From the NCBI GenBank assembly GCA_001466705.2, contig LATX02000003.1, positions 118,487 through 182,486 of the forward strand: a DNA stretch of 64,000 nt. Direction: 5' to 3'. The notes under the pieces were generated by a model, which saw only the letters and a list, made by a program, of their open reading frames with translations, was not told where the DNA came from and made no database searches. Source of the stretch: Moniliophthora roreri (lineage: Eukaryota; Basidiomycota; Agaricomycetes; Agaricales; Marasmiaceae). This document shows, piece by piece, positions 20,799 to 33,400 of the stretch. The translations under genes and the position numbers were made by a program. Every line of letters begins with the position of its first letter. The stretch's first letter is position 1.

Positions 20799-23700
20799 CT
20801 AGAAACAGGTTTCATGTGAATTATGATCAGCATACTTGTTAACCCAGAATAAGTCAAAAGCATCTAATGAGAGTGAGTGGTGAAATTTGTAAGGTAAAGT
20901 AGCACTGCCAAATACTGGAATGAGATGTGCTGCACGAAGAATGGCCGAAATATCAATGACCTGAAGATCCCGCTTGTGACCAAGCCTTCCATCCACTGTA
21001 TCAGGCTCTACCATCCAAAGACCAGTATTCTCATCTGGCTGCTCCTCAATACATGAAAACCATTCTGCAAGTGCACATTCATACTTGTGATTCAAGTACA
21101 TGAATGAGAATAACAGCTTGACTCGTGCAACCGTCAGACCATGCATGCCTTTTGCCTCCGGATCTAGTTCCACAAACACGCAATCGTATCGTGCATAGCC
21201 CTTCCTCCACGAGGGTGTAGCGCATATAACCTCTCGTTTCATGCCGCCGATGCCAGAAGAATCGCTCGGAGCATAAAATGTGGCAGTGGCCGAGTGAAAT
21301 ACTTGGACTTTGATGTTGTCCCATAGAGGCAGGCAGTCAGCAAGCGATAAATCATCTCCTTGGCATGGGTCATTTGGGTATATCTTCTCAAATAGGTAGC
21401 ATCGAATGAGATTGGGTAAATCTGAAACATCTATGTATTGGCCGAGGGCTTTGAAGTAACGAGGATAGCCTCGCTCTGTTTATCAATGTTAGTTCAATTT
21501 TAGAATCTAAGTCGACAAAACTCACGAGGTGTCTGAGCCATTATAACTGTTGATGTGGTGTCATGCAACTCCACTGCACCCTCCTCCTCCTTATCTTCAT
21601 CGCTCGCAGGTAATGTTTCATCCAACTCCTCTTCTCTGCTTTCGTCATTTCCAAGGCTCAGATTAGCAAAAGCTGACTCGAGTAATGATCCCTCTAATAG
21701 TCCATGTGCTGCCAAATAGGCCCATAGTGCTGCTAGCTTGTCCTGATGCTGGTTTGTGATCAGCATCTGGCCAAGTGGTTCATTGCAATTGGATCGTCGA
21801 TAGGGTTCCTTTACAGCTTTAATGTGCTTGGACTCAGTGATAGAAGAGCACAAGCCATTTGGCACACCAAAAAGCTGGATTGAACAACAGTAATGGATAA
21901 GTGAATGCTGACGAGGGAGAGAGAAGTGTTCTCGAATGTTTGAGTCCCGAAAAACTTCATGGTAATTATGGAATGTGTCAAGTGCTTCTTCGGCCTGACG
22001 AAGTGTATCTTCGGTAATATAGTCACATTGTACGAGATAGCAGAATTCAAGAAGTGCGCCGAGACACTTCAAGATGGATGGGGGTAGGTGTCCATGGAGT
22101 GCTGGCAGGTACACCTTGAATACCATCAAAATGAATAGAAATGATAATAGCAAGATGGTATGTACTTTCATCAATGCTTTGGAATCATCACCTGTCCACT
22201 GTGAGAATCGGCGCCCTTCTGGAAATCGCCGTAAGCCAGAGAATTGAGGAACAGCTGCAATACTAGCAAAAAGTATCAGCACAAGCAAATGACTAGGCAA
22301 GTAAGTGACTCACCGGTGGTCGATATCATCAATGACTCGCTTAGCAGCCTTTTCATCTTGGCCATGCATTGTATATATGAAGCTGTTGATCCAGTCGACG
22401 ACATGGTCCTTGAATGCACCTTTGATCACTTGATGCAACAAGTCTGGTGTCAGGCACTTGTGAATATCAGCACAAGCGAAGAAAGCAGTGAAAGGCTATT
22501 AAGCAAGTTAAATTGCGACCATGATCAAATTCAAAGAACCTTACCACCACATCTGCGACAATCCCATATGCATTCCAGAGCAAATTCGGCACATAAGCAT
22601 CAATCATAGCATCTGTCCACTCTCCTGTCCAAAGATGTGCATTGGAATCATCCAAAAAGTCAGGGTGCACCATACACCTGGAGAAACTGTCAGAAGAGGT
22701 CCTTTTGCTGAAACAATATAGCAATACTTAGGGCACCAGCCTTGCACAACACAGGATAATAGTGTCTGCTCAGGATAGTCAGCTATATATGGACCAAGGC
22801 CAAAAACAGCTCGACAGAAATGGCGATCCAGACATTTCACGATAATTGGAGTATTCATGGCCGGCTCGAGTGACTGGAAGATGGCTGCAATTGACGAATG
22901 AAATAGTTGATAGTGAAACTTGAGGAATTGCTTGTCCTTATCGTATTTTCGTTCCCCTATCGAAGAGAATAATCAGTATCCTAGAAATGGTACTAGCACG
23001 CTAGCTAACCTTTTGGGATAGCGAAAAATGCCAGCAGTTGTACACCTTCACAGTAAGCATGGCACACGTTATTATGCAGCCCACCCAGTGAGCCATAGAA
23101 TGGGTAGTATTCATTTTGACTGGTAGCAATAGATACTGTAGTCTTGTCGCTTCCAGTGACAATAGGGACAAACATAGCCCCTTCAGTTGCAGGATCTTCC
23201 TGATAAATTGTGTCCTGAAAGAGATTAGACCACAGCATGGCAGGTTTTCATTAGAAACTCACACATTGGCGCCATGCCCAGTCTGCCAACATGAGATTCC
23301 TCCACACTCGTTCATCCTTCCCATCTGTCTCAACATACGGCACATAGTCATACTCTCCATTGAAGTCCATGTTCTTTAGCTGGTTCTCAAAGACAACCTG
23401 TGGGTCACAATACCATACTTCACACTCTTTCTCCATCCAACTAGGCACTTCACTGTCAGGCTTTGGTCTCTGATAGTGTACAGCGAAGCATTTCCATGGT
23501 GCGCTCCCATGTTTGATAGTGTCGATCATCTCGTAAAGCTGAGCCTGATTTCGGAATGGTGATGCACCACCAGATGTCGCCGCATGTACCGCCCACAACT
23601 GCATGAGTTTCGCAATCTTGGCACCAGACATCTGTGCCTCTCGGAACAAGAAATCTGCAATTTCAAACTCCAGTCGGTCTTGAAAGGGGTGAAACCTTGT

Positions 23701-24228
23701 GGAGCCACTATCTGATGTGTCCTCAACCATACTCGGAAGAGTTCCAGGTGGTAGTGTGTTTCCATCCTTATCACATGGACGTGCTAGTAACAAGGAATAT
23801 CAGCTTTAATGTTGTTATTGAAGAACATGAACCAAACCTGTGAGTTTTGAATGAAACTTTCTAGAACATCCCAGAAATGTTCCTCCATTCCCAGAGCTAG
23901 AAGCATGTGGTAATGGTTGTGTATTGCCTGGTTGGTCTCCTGAAATAGCATGCTGATGTTCCCAAGGCACTTCTGGCAGTATGAAGTCTTCGAGTGATGG
24001 AGTCACATTAGGTGTGTTTGCATGAGACTGAGAATGAGTGTGTTGGCTACCAGCCATATCTGCTGTATCCGAATCTGGCCCATTATCATCTACACTCACA
24101 CGATGAACAATATTCCAGTGCTGAGTACGACCAGACTCATTTAGAAAGGTACACGAGCAGTTCTTGTGCTTGCATTTAAGCAAGCTCGAAACATTGAGAC
24201 CACACAATGGTTTAGTGTGTCGTCCCAT
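20799..24228 (-). CDS. Plavaka-type KDZ DNA transposase, apparently intact
   Basis: A multi-exon minus-strand gene starts at 24228 with a Cys/His segment ('CKHKNCSCTFLNESGRTQHW'). Exons include 23838-24228, 23263-23783 ('FQDRLEFEIADFLF', 'MSGAKIAKLMQLWAVHAA') and 23010-23214 ('GAMFVPIVTGSDKTTVSIAT', then the 'NEYYPFYGSLGGLHNNV' motif). Later exons carry 'ADIHKCLTPDLLHQVIKGAF' (about 22400-22460) and 'FGVPNGLCSSITESKHIKAV' (about 21800-21870). The stop is at 20799-20801. These are hallmark segments of Plavaka transposases of the Kyakuja-Dileera-Zisupton superfamily, which cut and paste DNA using an RNase H-like fold. Introns are about 50 nt. I saw no internal stop once introns are allowed for. 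CpG is retained, so it is comparatively young. Terminal inverted repeats were not identified. Confidence 0.85.
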
Positions 24229-24403
24229 GGGAGCTTATGCAGCTGCAGTAAGGAACAGAGGAAGTTCAGCAAACCAAGCTAGAAGTGCGGAAGGCGGGGC
24301 GGAATGCAGGTAAATGACAAGTAGCAGGAGCAGTTGGTGATCACGCCTCAATATGAGACTTGAATGATAGGCAAAAAAATCCAAATTATCCTTTTCTCCT
24401 CTC
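24229..24403. promoter_or_regulatory. Divergent intergenic region between Plavaka transposase and host-type gene
   Basis: 174 bp separate two outward-facing start codons. It presumably holds both promoters. I see no clear TATA box. Confidence 0.4.
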
Positions 24404-27400
24404 ATGTCGAAAAAGCAAGCTGCGCGCCCCAAAGGGACAGCACCAACATCAACAAGTAAATCCAGACCAAAAGCAGGTATGTATCATCTTCTCTGGCATA
24501 ATAGGTGGCTTGTAATGTTCTCAACATGATAGCAGCAATTAAAATTCCAGGTGAAGCTACAACAGACACTACTGCAGGATCTTCACAAAAATCTAGTGTT
24601 CCCAAGCGTACTGGCCAAGGTCAAGGTGCTACAATATCTGTTGGTCAGAGTAAGTTGCCATCAAAGAGCGTAGCACAATCTGACAGACCTATAGATGCAT
24701 CAACTGGTACCACAAACCAATCAGGTGTGCTAGAGCCAACTGGTAGAGGTCATGGGACAGCAGTCATCATGTCTAATGCTGTCACCAACATAGAAAGTAA
24801 GTAATTCCTTCGAAATTTGAGACTCACTATTAGACTTCTCTGCCATAGCAGCCACTCAGCCTGCTACACCCAAACCCATGGGTAGAGGACAGGTCGCATC
24901 AAATGTGGAACCTTCTATGTCATGTACTCGGCTATCCAACAAGAACAAACGTCTAGGCCTACCTGATGCACCACAGAAGTGTCATACTCCAGCTGAGATG
25001 GCTGCACTTCGACAGGAGAGAGAAGAACTTGCTTGTGCTCAAGCGGAGAATGAGCATCGGGCTGCAGAACTCACACGCCTCCTCTGTGAGAGTCATGGTG
25101 CTGACACTGCCTCTGGATTATCATCCGGCATAGACAATGTGGATGACACTGAGGTCTCAAGGGCACCGCCTACATCGGAATCGGATGGTGATTTTCTTAA
25201 AGGTAATGCTAATTTCGACAATGACCAATCAGATGAGGATGATGATCTGGACGTCATGGAGGTCGACGACAATGATCAGATGCTGCAGAAGCCTAAGCGG
25301 AAGAAGTCTGTGAGTATAATCAGATGCAATATACTGACTGCTTTCTCACCTGAGTATACTTGCAGATGACTCAGCATGAAAAGGGCTGGCAGCTGAGACA
25401 GCAGCTTGAGGGACATCCAAAGCCTGACCAAGATAGCCGTAAGCGAACATTTGCTGAATTAGAGCCCACTCAGTACGTGTTCCACAAGTTCTATTGAAAG
25501 ATACTTACTAGAAGACTTTAGAAATGTGTTGACTAAGAAGCCCAGGCCATCGAAAGCTCAGTCCTACAAGTCAAGTGGTCTGACTCAGGATTGGGAGAGC
25601 CGTATTGGAAAGAATAGACCATACTCTACTTCTCGTTCCTCAGCTGACGAAGATCCATTTGGTGCATATGGTGGAATACCATCAGACGAGGAGGAGCATG
25701 ATTTGGATGCTGAGATAGAAGCAGCAGCATCCATTAGGTCAGGTCCCACCATTGCTGTTCCAGGTGGATCTGAAAAGCGGAAGTCAAATCAGGTGAGCAA
25801 GTGAAATCGACTAGCTCTGGTAAGGGACTAACAGTTTCACAAAGATAAATGTCAATATTGTTGCTGTCGAACCCAGCGAGATGGTGGTGAAGGCCAAGAA
25901 GGGACGTCATGGGAATCCGCAGTTGGCCCAGGGTGAACGTTTCAGAAATGCTCATCTTCTTCTCAACCCCGATGAAGAAGTCATCTGAAAAACTCAACTC
26001 ATCCCTACTGTCATCACGGATGTTGCTACTAACAAGTACAACTGGGATATTAGTACCTCAGACAGTTTCCTCAAGATTCTCACAAGGTACTACAAGCATT
26101 TTCTTCCAGAGTCTGTCAAGTGGCGACCTGATGTCATTCCCATCAAAAGCAATAGTCCTGAATGTGTACTGGTATGTTCTTGTGTATTGCTTGTACTGAA
26201 ACTGACCTTGCTATATATCTAGGCACTCTCTCATGTTCATGAATGGAGAAATAAGATTGGTTCCACTGCTATTCAGGTAGTCCGAGATCATATTGCCAAC
26301 ACTGCTCCCAAAAAAGTATGTAGCGCTGTCAGCAAAGATGCTGACTTGGAGAAGGCTTTGGGAGACCATATCAATGCCTCATCCATTGTGGCCACCTCTG
26401 AGACTCTGAAAAATGGGGATAACGAGGTTCAAGACATAGCAGGCACCAAAAAGGAGAGCGAGGCCCAAGGTACGCAAACTGATAGTTGTTTACCTACTTA
26501 TGTCTAACCAGAGTCGAAGCTGACACAGGCATAGGTCTTGCCCCACAACTTACTCACGTCAACGATATCAACAATGACAATGGAAACACCAGTTTCAACC
26601 TGACAACCACTGCTAGCCGTGAGGCGTTCGTAGAGTACATAATAGAGCCAAAGAAGCATCCCTTCATCTATGCAGATTATGAGGTGTGTATTCACCCCTG
26701 TTACAACAACAGACAATCATATGACCACGTGTATTACTAATATTTACTTTCACTTTCTACGACTTTCTCGAACTCTTATGTAACACCTTCTACTTTATTC
26801 TCTCTGTTTCTATCGCTGATTATGTATACACTTCTACAATGTTCTCTTGAGTTCTTTCTCGTTTGTAATCATAGATACATTGTACTATTTAAGTAGCTCA
26901 AACTAGGTCTCAAGCTCCTCAGCTTGACCTGGTTAACTATAAACCTTGTTCTAAGCAACGAACAAACTCTTAAGCTGCGAACTCAGAGACCACCTCTTAG
27001 TTTCAGCTTGAAACTCTGAACTTGAACCTTACTGTCTTCTTGACTACATCATTAGTCGAGTTGATTGACGTTGCTGCGCACAAGTAACGTAACATAAGGT
27101 CAAGCTGACCAGGACGCTGACCTAACAAGGTTTAGGCACCATGACTCCACCATGAGCCAGACTCACTGTGGAAGAAGAAAGTGAAATCGACCAAGACATC
27201 GAACTTATGTGATGGCTTCAGAACATCGGGATCGAACTTTTGGGACACCCTGAATCAACCAGGCGTACAATTATAACCTGCCACCACCGTCACGAAGCCA
27301 TCCGACAGCTCTCCAACGTGCTTGGGCCTGACACAACAACAGACGACGAGCAGAGGAACAGCTCGACCCCAGCATCCATGCTACCAGAATTGCCCTACTT

Positions 27401-30400
27401 TGGGAATACAGAATCATTCAAAATCAGAACCGAGAACTTGACCAAATCATCGGCATCTACCAACAACTCTACTCCTATTGTAGAAGAAATCAGACCAGAA
27501 GAAGAAGACATGTCAGGAGAACAGAGCTCAACCCCGAAACGAGAGCCGAAACCGAGGACACAGGAGGAAATGATCATCAGTGTTGCAACTGCAGTGCTGG
27601 AAGAGAAGAAGAAGGACAAGGGGGTGAAAGTAGCGACCCCAGAGCCATTTGATGGAGACCGAAAAGAGACGCAGAGATTCCTTACCGAAGTTGAGATATA
27701 TCTCTGTATGCATCCTACCGAATATGATACTGACGAAAAGAAATGTCTCTTCTTTTTGTTGTATCTCCAAGGAAAAGACACCCAAGCATGGAAACAATGA
27801 AACACCGACCTCATCTTTAATTGGAAAAGTGGAGACGAAGAATTGAAATGGGACGATTTGAAGGGTGCTTTCAAGAAGCACTATCTCCCGATCGACATCA
27901 AAGCTGATGCACAGCTAAGGATCGAAGATATGAAGATGGGAGAAAGAGCTGACAATTACGTCAACGAGTTCAGGGTCCTGGCAGACGAAGCCGGGTATGA
28001 TGACGAAGCTTTGTCCCACATCTTTCAAAAAGGATTACCATTTGTACTAGCAGACAAAATCCTGAATCAGCCACAGGGAAGGCCCAAGGATCTGAACGGA
28101 TGGTACGAAGCGGCTATCAGATTCGATGAGCAATACAAATACGCAAAAGCCGTTCAAAAACCCTGAAGGTTCCAGATGGCGGTAGATAAGAAGAAGAAGT
28201 TCGAAAAGAAGGAAACAACCGTCAACCGAATGGAGACGGGAAGGCTATCCGAAGAGGAACATCAGGAATACATGAAGGACGGAAGATGCTTCCATTGTGC
28301 CAAACAAGGACATCTTAGCCGAGATTGCCCGATGAAGAACTCTGACAAGAACATGGAGAAAGCCATAAAGAAGATGCCGAGAGATGGTTACGTGAAAATC
28401 CAGGCGATGTTCAAGGAGTATAGTCACGAGGAGCAGAAAGAACTTTTGGACATTATGGAGAAAGAGGGTTTTTAAAGTGGCAGAAGAGGCCAACTCTCTC
28501 TCTGCCCCCACCAATAACGATATTGAACGTTGTATTAGCTAAGTTAGACTGAAATTCTATGCGAATCCCTTTGTCTTACAACGTTGGATCAGAAAAAGTC
28601 AGAATAAATGGGCTCCTCGACTCAGGAGCAGGGGGTCTTTTCATGGCTCCCAAAACGGCAAAGCGATTATGGCTTCCACGAGAACGACTTCCCGAAAGCA
28701 TACAAGTTTTCAACATAGACGGAACTCCGAATAAAGTAGCCTGGATCACACATTCAGTAACGGCAACATACAGATTTGAAACAAAAGACCTCACAGATAC
28801 ATTTCTTTTATTGGGACTCAGAAAAGAAGAGGTTATCTTAGGACTTCCTTGGTTACAGAAATACAACCCAGATGTCAACTGGAAGTCAGGAGAAGTTCTA
28901 TTCCAGCCGAGACAATATATCAAGATTCCCCACAACAAGAACATCTTTGATACTGAATCACCGGAAGAAATCATACGACGAGTTGATATCAGAGCCAAGA
29001 TGTCGGTTTCTCAGACAATGGCACATCAGGTCGAACAAAAGGAACAGGCATTCAAAACACTAGTCCCCAGATATCTCCATGAATTCAAAGCACAGTTTGA
29101 AGACAGAGAAGCTGAGCGGTTTCCAATATCACAGCATTATGATCACGCTATTGAGTTGAAACCAGATTTTGTGGCCAAAGATTGCAAACTCTATTTCTTG
29201 ACGACACCGGAACAACACGAACTGGACAAATTCCTTGATGAAAACCTTTGAAAAGGATATATTCGGAAGTCAAGATCTCCAAACGCTTCTCCCTTCTTCT
29301 TTGTAGGCAAAAAAGAGAAAGGAAAGCTACAGCCGACCCAAGATTATAGAAGGCTAAATGATGGGACGATCAAGAATGCCTATCCACTGCCTTTGATCTC
29401 GGATCTGATCGACAAGTTACAAGGCACAACCATCTTTTCGAAGCTCGATTTATGAAATGGCTACAATAACGTCAGGATCAAAGACAGAGATCAATGGAAA
29501 GCCGCTTTCAAAACTAATCGAGGATTGTTCGAACCAACAGTTATATTCTTCGGCTTAATGAACTCTCCAGCCACATTCCAGGCGTTTATGGACAATATCC
29601 TGTCAGATTTCATGGCGGAAGGATGGTGCCTTGTATACATGGACGACATCCTTATCTATTCCACCAATGAACAAGAACATCGGGAACGATCTAGATGACT
29701 TCTTCAACGCTTAAAGGATCAAGATCTTTACCTGAAACCCCATAAATGCGAATTCGATGTCAAAGAAGTCGTCTTTTTAGGATTGGTGATCAGACCTGGT
29801 ACCATTGGTATGGATCCCATCAAATTAGCAGGAATAAATGATTGGCCCGCCCCCAGTACAGTTACAGGAGTCCGAAGTTTTACAGGTTTCGCGAATTTCT
29901 ATCGAAAATTCATCGGCAGATATGCGGAAATTGTGAGACCCCTCTATGACCTCACCAAGAAAGGGGTACCGTTCTTATGGAACAATGCATGTCAAGATGC
30001 GTTCGAAACTCTCAAGCGTAAATTCTCACAGCAGCCACTTTTGCAGATTCCAGATTCATCGAAGCCCTTCGTTATCGAGGCCGACGCATTGAAATGGGCA
30101 TCTGGAGCAGTTTTACGACAGAAAGAAACTGATGGGGAATGGCATCCATGTGGATACATATCCCACACTTTCGACGCAATGGAGAGAAATTATGAAATTT
30201 ATGATTGGGAACTCTTTGCAATCGTTAGGGCCTTACGAACATGGCGACACTATGTGATGGGGAATGGCTTTCCAGTTACCATCCTATCGGACCATAAAAA
30301 TCTGACGTATTTCTGGACGGCACAAAAATTAAATCAGCGACAAGCGAGATGGAGTCTCTTTTTGTCATTGTTTGATCTCTGCCTAGTGCACATTCCAGGT

Positions 30401-33400
30401 TCTCAAATGACGCAATTGGACACTCTTTCCCAAAGATCAGATCATGTTCTACATGAAGACATGGATAACGATAATATCGTTATGCTTCCTGATTCCCTCT
30501 TCATCAATGTGATCGACGTGGATCTGCAGACACGACTGAAACACACTTTGGGGGACAACGATTTTCACCGTAGCGCTCTGGAATCTCTGCTAGATCAAGG
30601 AATTCCTCCAATTAAGTCCTCCCTCTCTGATTGGAAATTTGATGACGACCTCCTCTTTTACAAGGGAAGAGCCTATGTCCCCAACGATATTACACTTCGA
30701 AGGGAAATAGTCAAAATGATTCATGAAGGACAGCCATTTGGACACCTGGGGCAATTCGGCACCATTGATTTGGTTGGCAGGGACTTTTAGTGGCCTGGTA
30801 TGGCTAAATTTATCAAAGCCTTTGTTGATGGCTGTGCTCTGTGCCAACAGATGAAAGTAAACACCCATCCATCTGTGGCAGGGATCTTACCGATCTCTGG
30901 GGTGCCAAATGCAGTCCCCTTTCAGGTCATAACTATGGACTTGATCACGGATCTTCCCGAGTCAGATGGATCGGATTCAATAATGGTCATAGTAGACCAT
31001 TCCTCTACAAAGGGGGTAATTTTCATCTCTTGCACCAAGAAGTTGGACACGACTAAAGCAGCCGAACTTCTTTTCCAACACATGTACAAAAGATATGGCC
31101 TAGCAGAAAGGATCATATCGGACAGAGATCCCAGATTCACAGCAGAAGTATTCCAGGAAATGGTGAGACTCCTAGGAATTAAACATTCGATGAGTACCGC
31201 TTATCACCCACAAACGGATGGAGAGACTGAAAGAATAAACCAGGAAGTCGAAATCTATCTGAGATTCTTCTGTGGGAAACAACAGACAGAGTGGAGCAAA
31301 CATCTGCATATGGCAGAATTTGCGCACAACAACAGAACCCATTCTGTAACCCATCATTCTCCATTCTTCATGACCATGGGATATCATCCAAGGCCGTTGC
31401 CAACCATCTTCGAAAAGACTGATGTTCCATCAGTAGAGAAGCGGTTATCGGAATTAAAGCGGCTTAGAGAAGAAACATCTGCAATGATCAAAGTAGCCAG
31501 AAAAAGGGTCATCAAATGAGGGAAAAAGAAGAACAATGTCTTCGAAAAGGGGCAAAAAGTATGGCTAGAAGGGAAAAACCTAGACTTCAGGTATCCAACC
31601 AAGAAGTTATCGCCAAAAAGAGAAGGACCGTTCGAAATAGAAGAAGTCATGGGGCCAGTCACATACAGGCTAAAGCTACTGAGACAATGGAAAATACATC
31701 CCGTTTTCCACGTCAGGCTGTTGTCACCATACAAGGAGACTGATGAACATGGGGCCAACTATCTAGAACTGCCCCCGGACATAGTAGAAGGACATGAAGA
31801 GTTCGAAGTCAAAGCAATCATAGGCCACAAGCCCAGAAGGACTCTGAAGAAGTTCTTGGTATCTTGGAAGGGGTATGATTCTTCCCACAACGAATGGAAA
31901 GAAAAAGAAGAACTAGGAAATGTGATGGAGATATACCTGGACTATATAATCAAGAACAAGCTATAGGAAAAGTCCATAACACACTTCATCGACATGTCCA
32001 ACTAAGCCTCCTCCTCTTTCAACCTCCATGAACGACCCCTCCCCTCCCCTCCGACTCACACCGACGACCCCGAACAAGTTCATTATACCGGACCCTTCTG
32101 CCCTTCACCCTTCGAGCTCTTGTATCTCGTAAACACCGGAGAACACGACAAAGCCTTGCGACTCGGGACAGCAGCCTCCCCGGTACACTGAATAACCGTG
32201 GACGGGTTGATCAGACTTCGAGAACAACGTGCCGCCCTCGACTGCATCATGCAAGAGACCAACACGTATTCAGCGAACTTGGCATACAACACAACAGCAG
32301 GGGCCGCAGGCGGCCTCGTACTACAAGGGCCAGTAACGGTACCGTCCCTGCCTGCATACTCTCATAATGATAATGTACCCAACGTACCTAACACCATAGG
32401 TCCTGTCTCCGAGGATGTTTGCGATGCAGATCCAAACAGTCCAGAATTTTGGATGGCACAGGCAGCCTATGCCGAATGAATTCGAAACACTGCCGAATTG
32501 GTGTGCCACCAATTCGAACGTATTCCCTCCATCCCCACACCCAGCTTTGGTCTATCTAGACCATTTGATCAAACCAGACAACCAGCCTCCTTTCATTCCA
32601 ACAATCGAGTCGCCTCCACTCCTTCAAGTCCTACCTCCCTCGTATATCCGGACCCCCCTAGCCCCTCCAGCAACGACTCTTCCAATGGGGGATCCATCAT
32701 CGTCAAACACATTCCCCCTTCAGAACCAAGTAGCCCCCCTATGTATGCCGCCTCCATCAGCATCAGAACCCCCACTCCTTCAGATTCAAGCCCCGAGGCC
32801 GTCGAATCCGATATGGAGAGCATCCACTCCCCCTAGATTCAGAGATGCGACAACTGTGACCCCCCCGCCACGGTACTGTTCCGTAGTGATGAAGCAATCA
32901 ACCCCTTCTTCCAACCCCTCAGAATTACGTATACCCGCGACGAACACACCCCCCGAACCCATCGCTCGCAAACCAGAGAGCGACGCCAATTCCTCTCCGA
33001 ACGTTAATCCGTGACCCGACAACGTGGTCAGTATGGGACGACGAAGACCTCAAAGAAGCATCGTCGAGCAAGCCATCCTCGTCTCTGACCAACAGCGACG
33101 ACATGACGGACGAGGTGTACAAATACCTCTCTGCCCTGTGTGCAGAATGGCAAACTACCGCAGCCAAGAATGCCTGAGCTACCGTTGTCAAGTATGCGGG
33201 AAGACTGCGCCTGGTCACCTCTCTAGAGATTGTTGTCTCAAACAATGGTCGAGAAGAATTGCTCAAAACCACCCTTCCCAGCGCTATTCGTCTCCTGGAG
33301 ATGATATCTACAGGGGTGACCCCGACACCGAACTCTATGGAGATGGAGAGCAGTAGTTCAACAGCGGCCGCCACGGAAAATGCAGAAGAACAGTATGAAT

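Noticed and set aside
27395..27881. Two long minus-strand ORFs antisense to gag of element A
   Set aside because: The plus strand is clearly gag with homologues. The antisense frames share nothing with other families.
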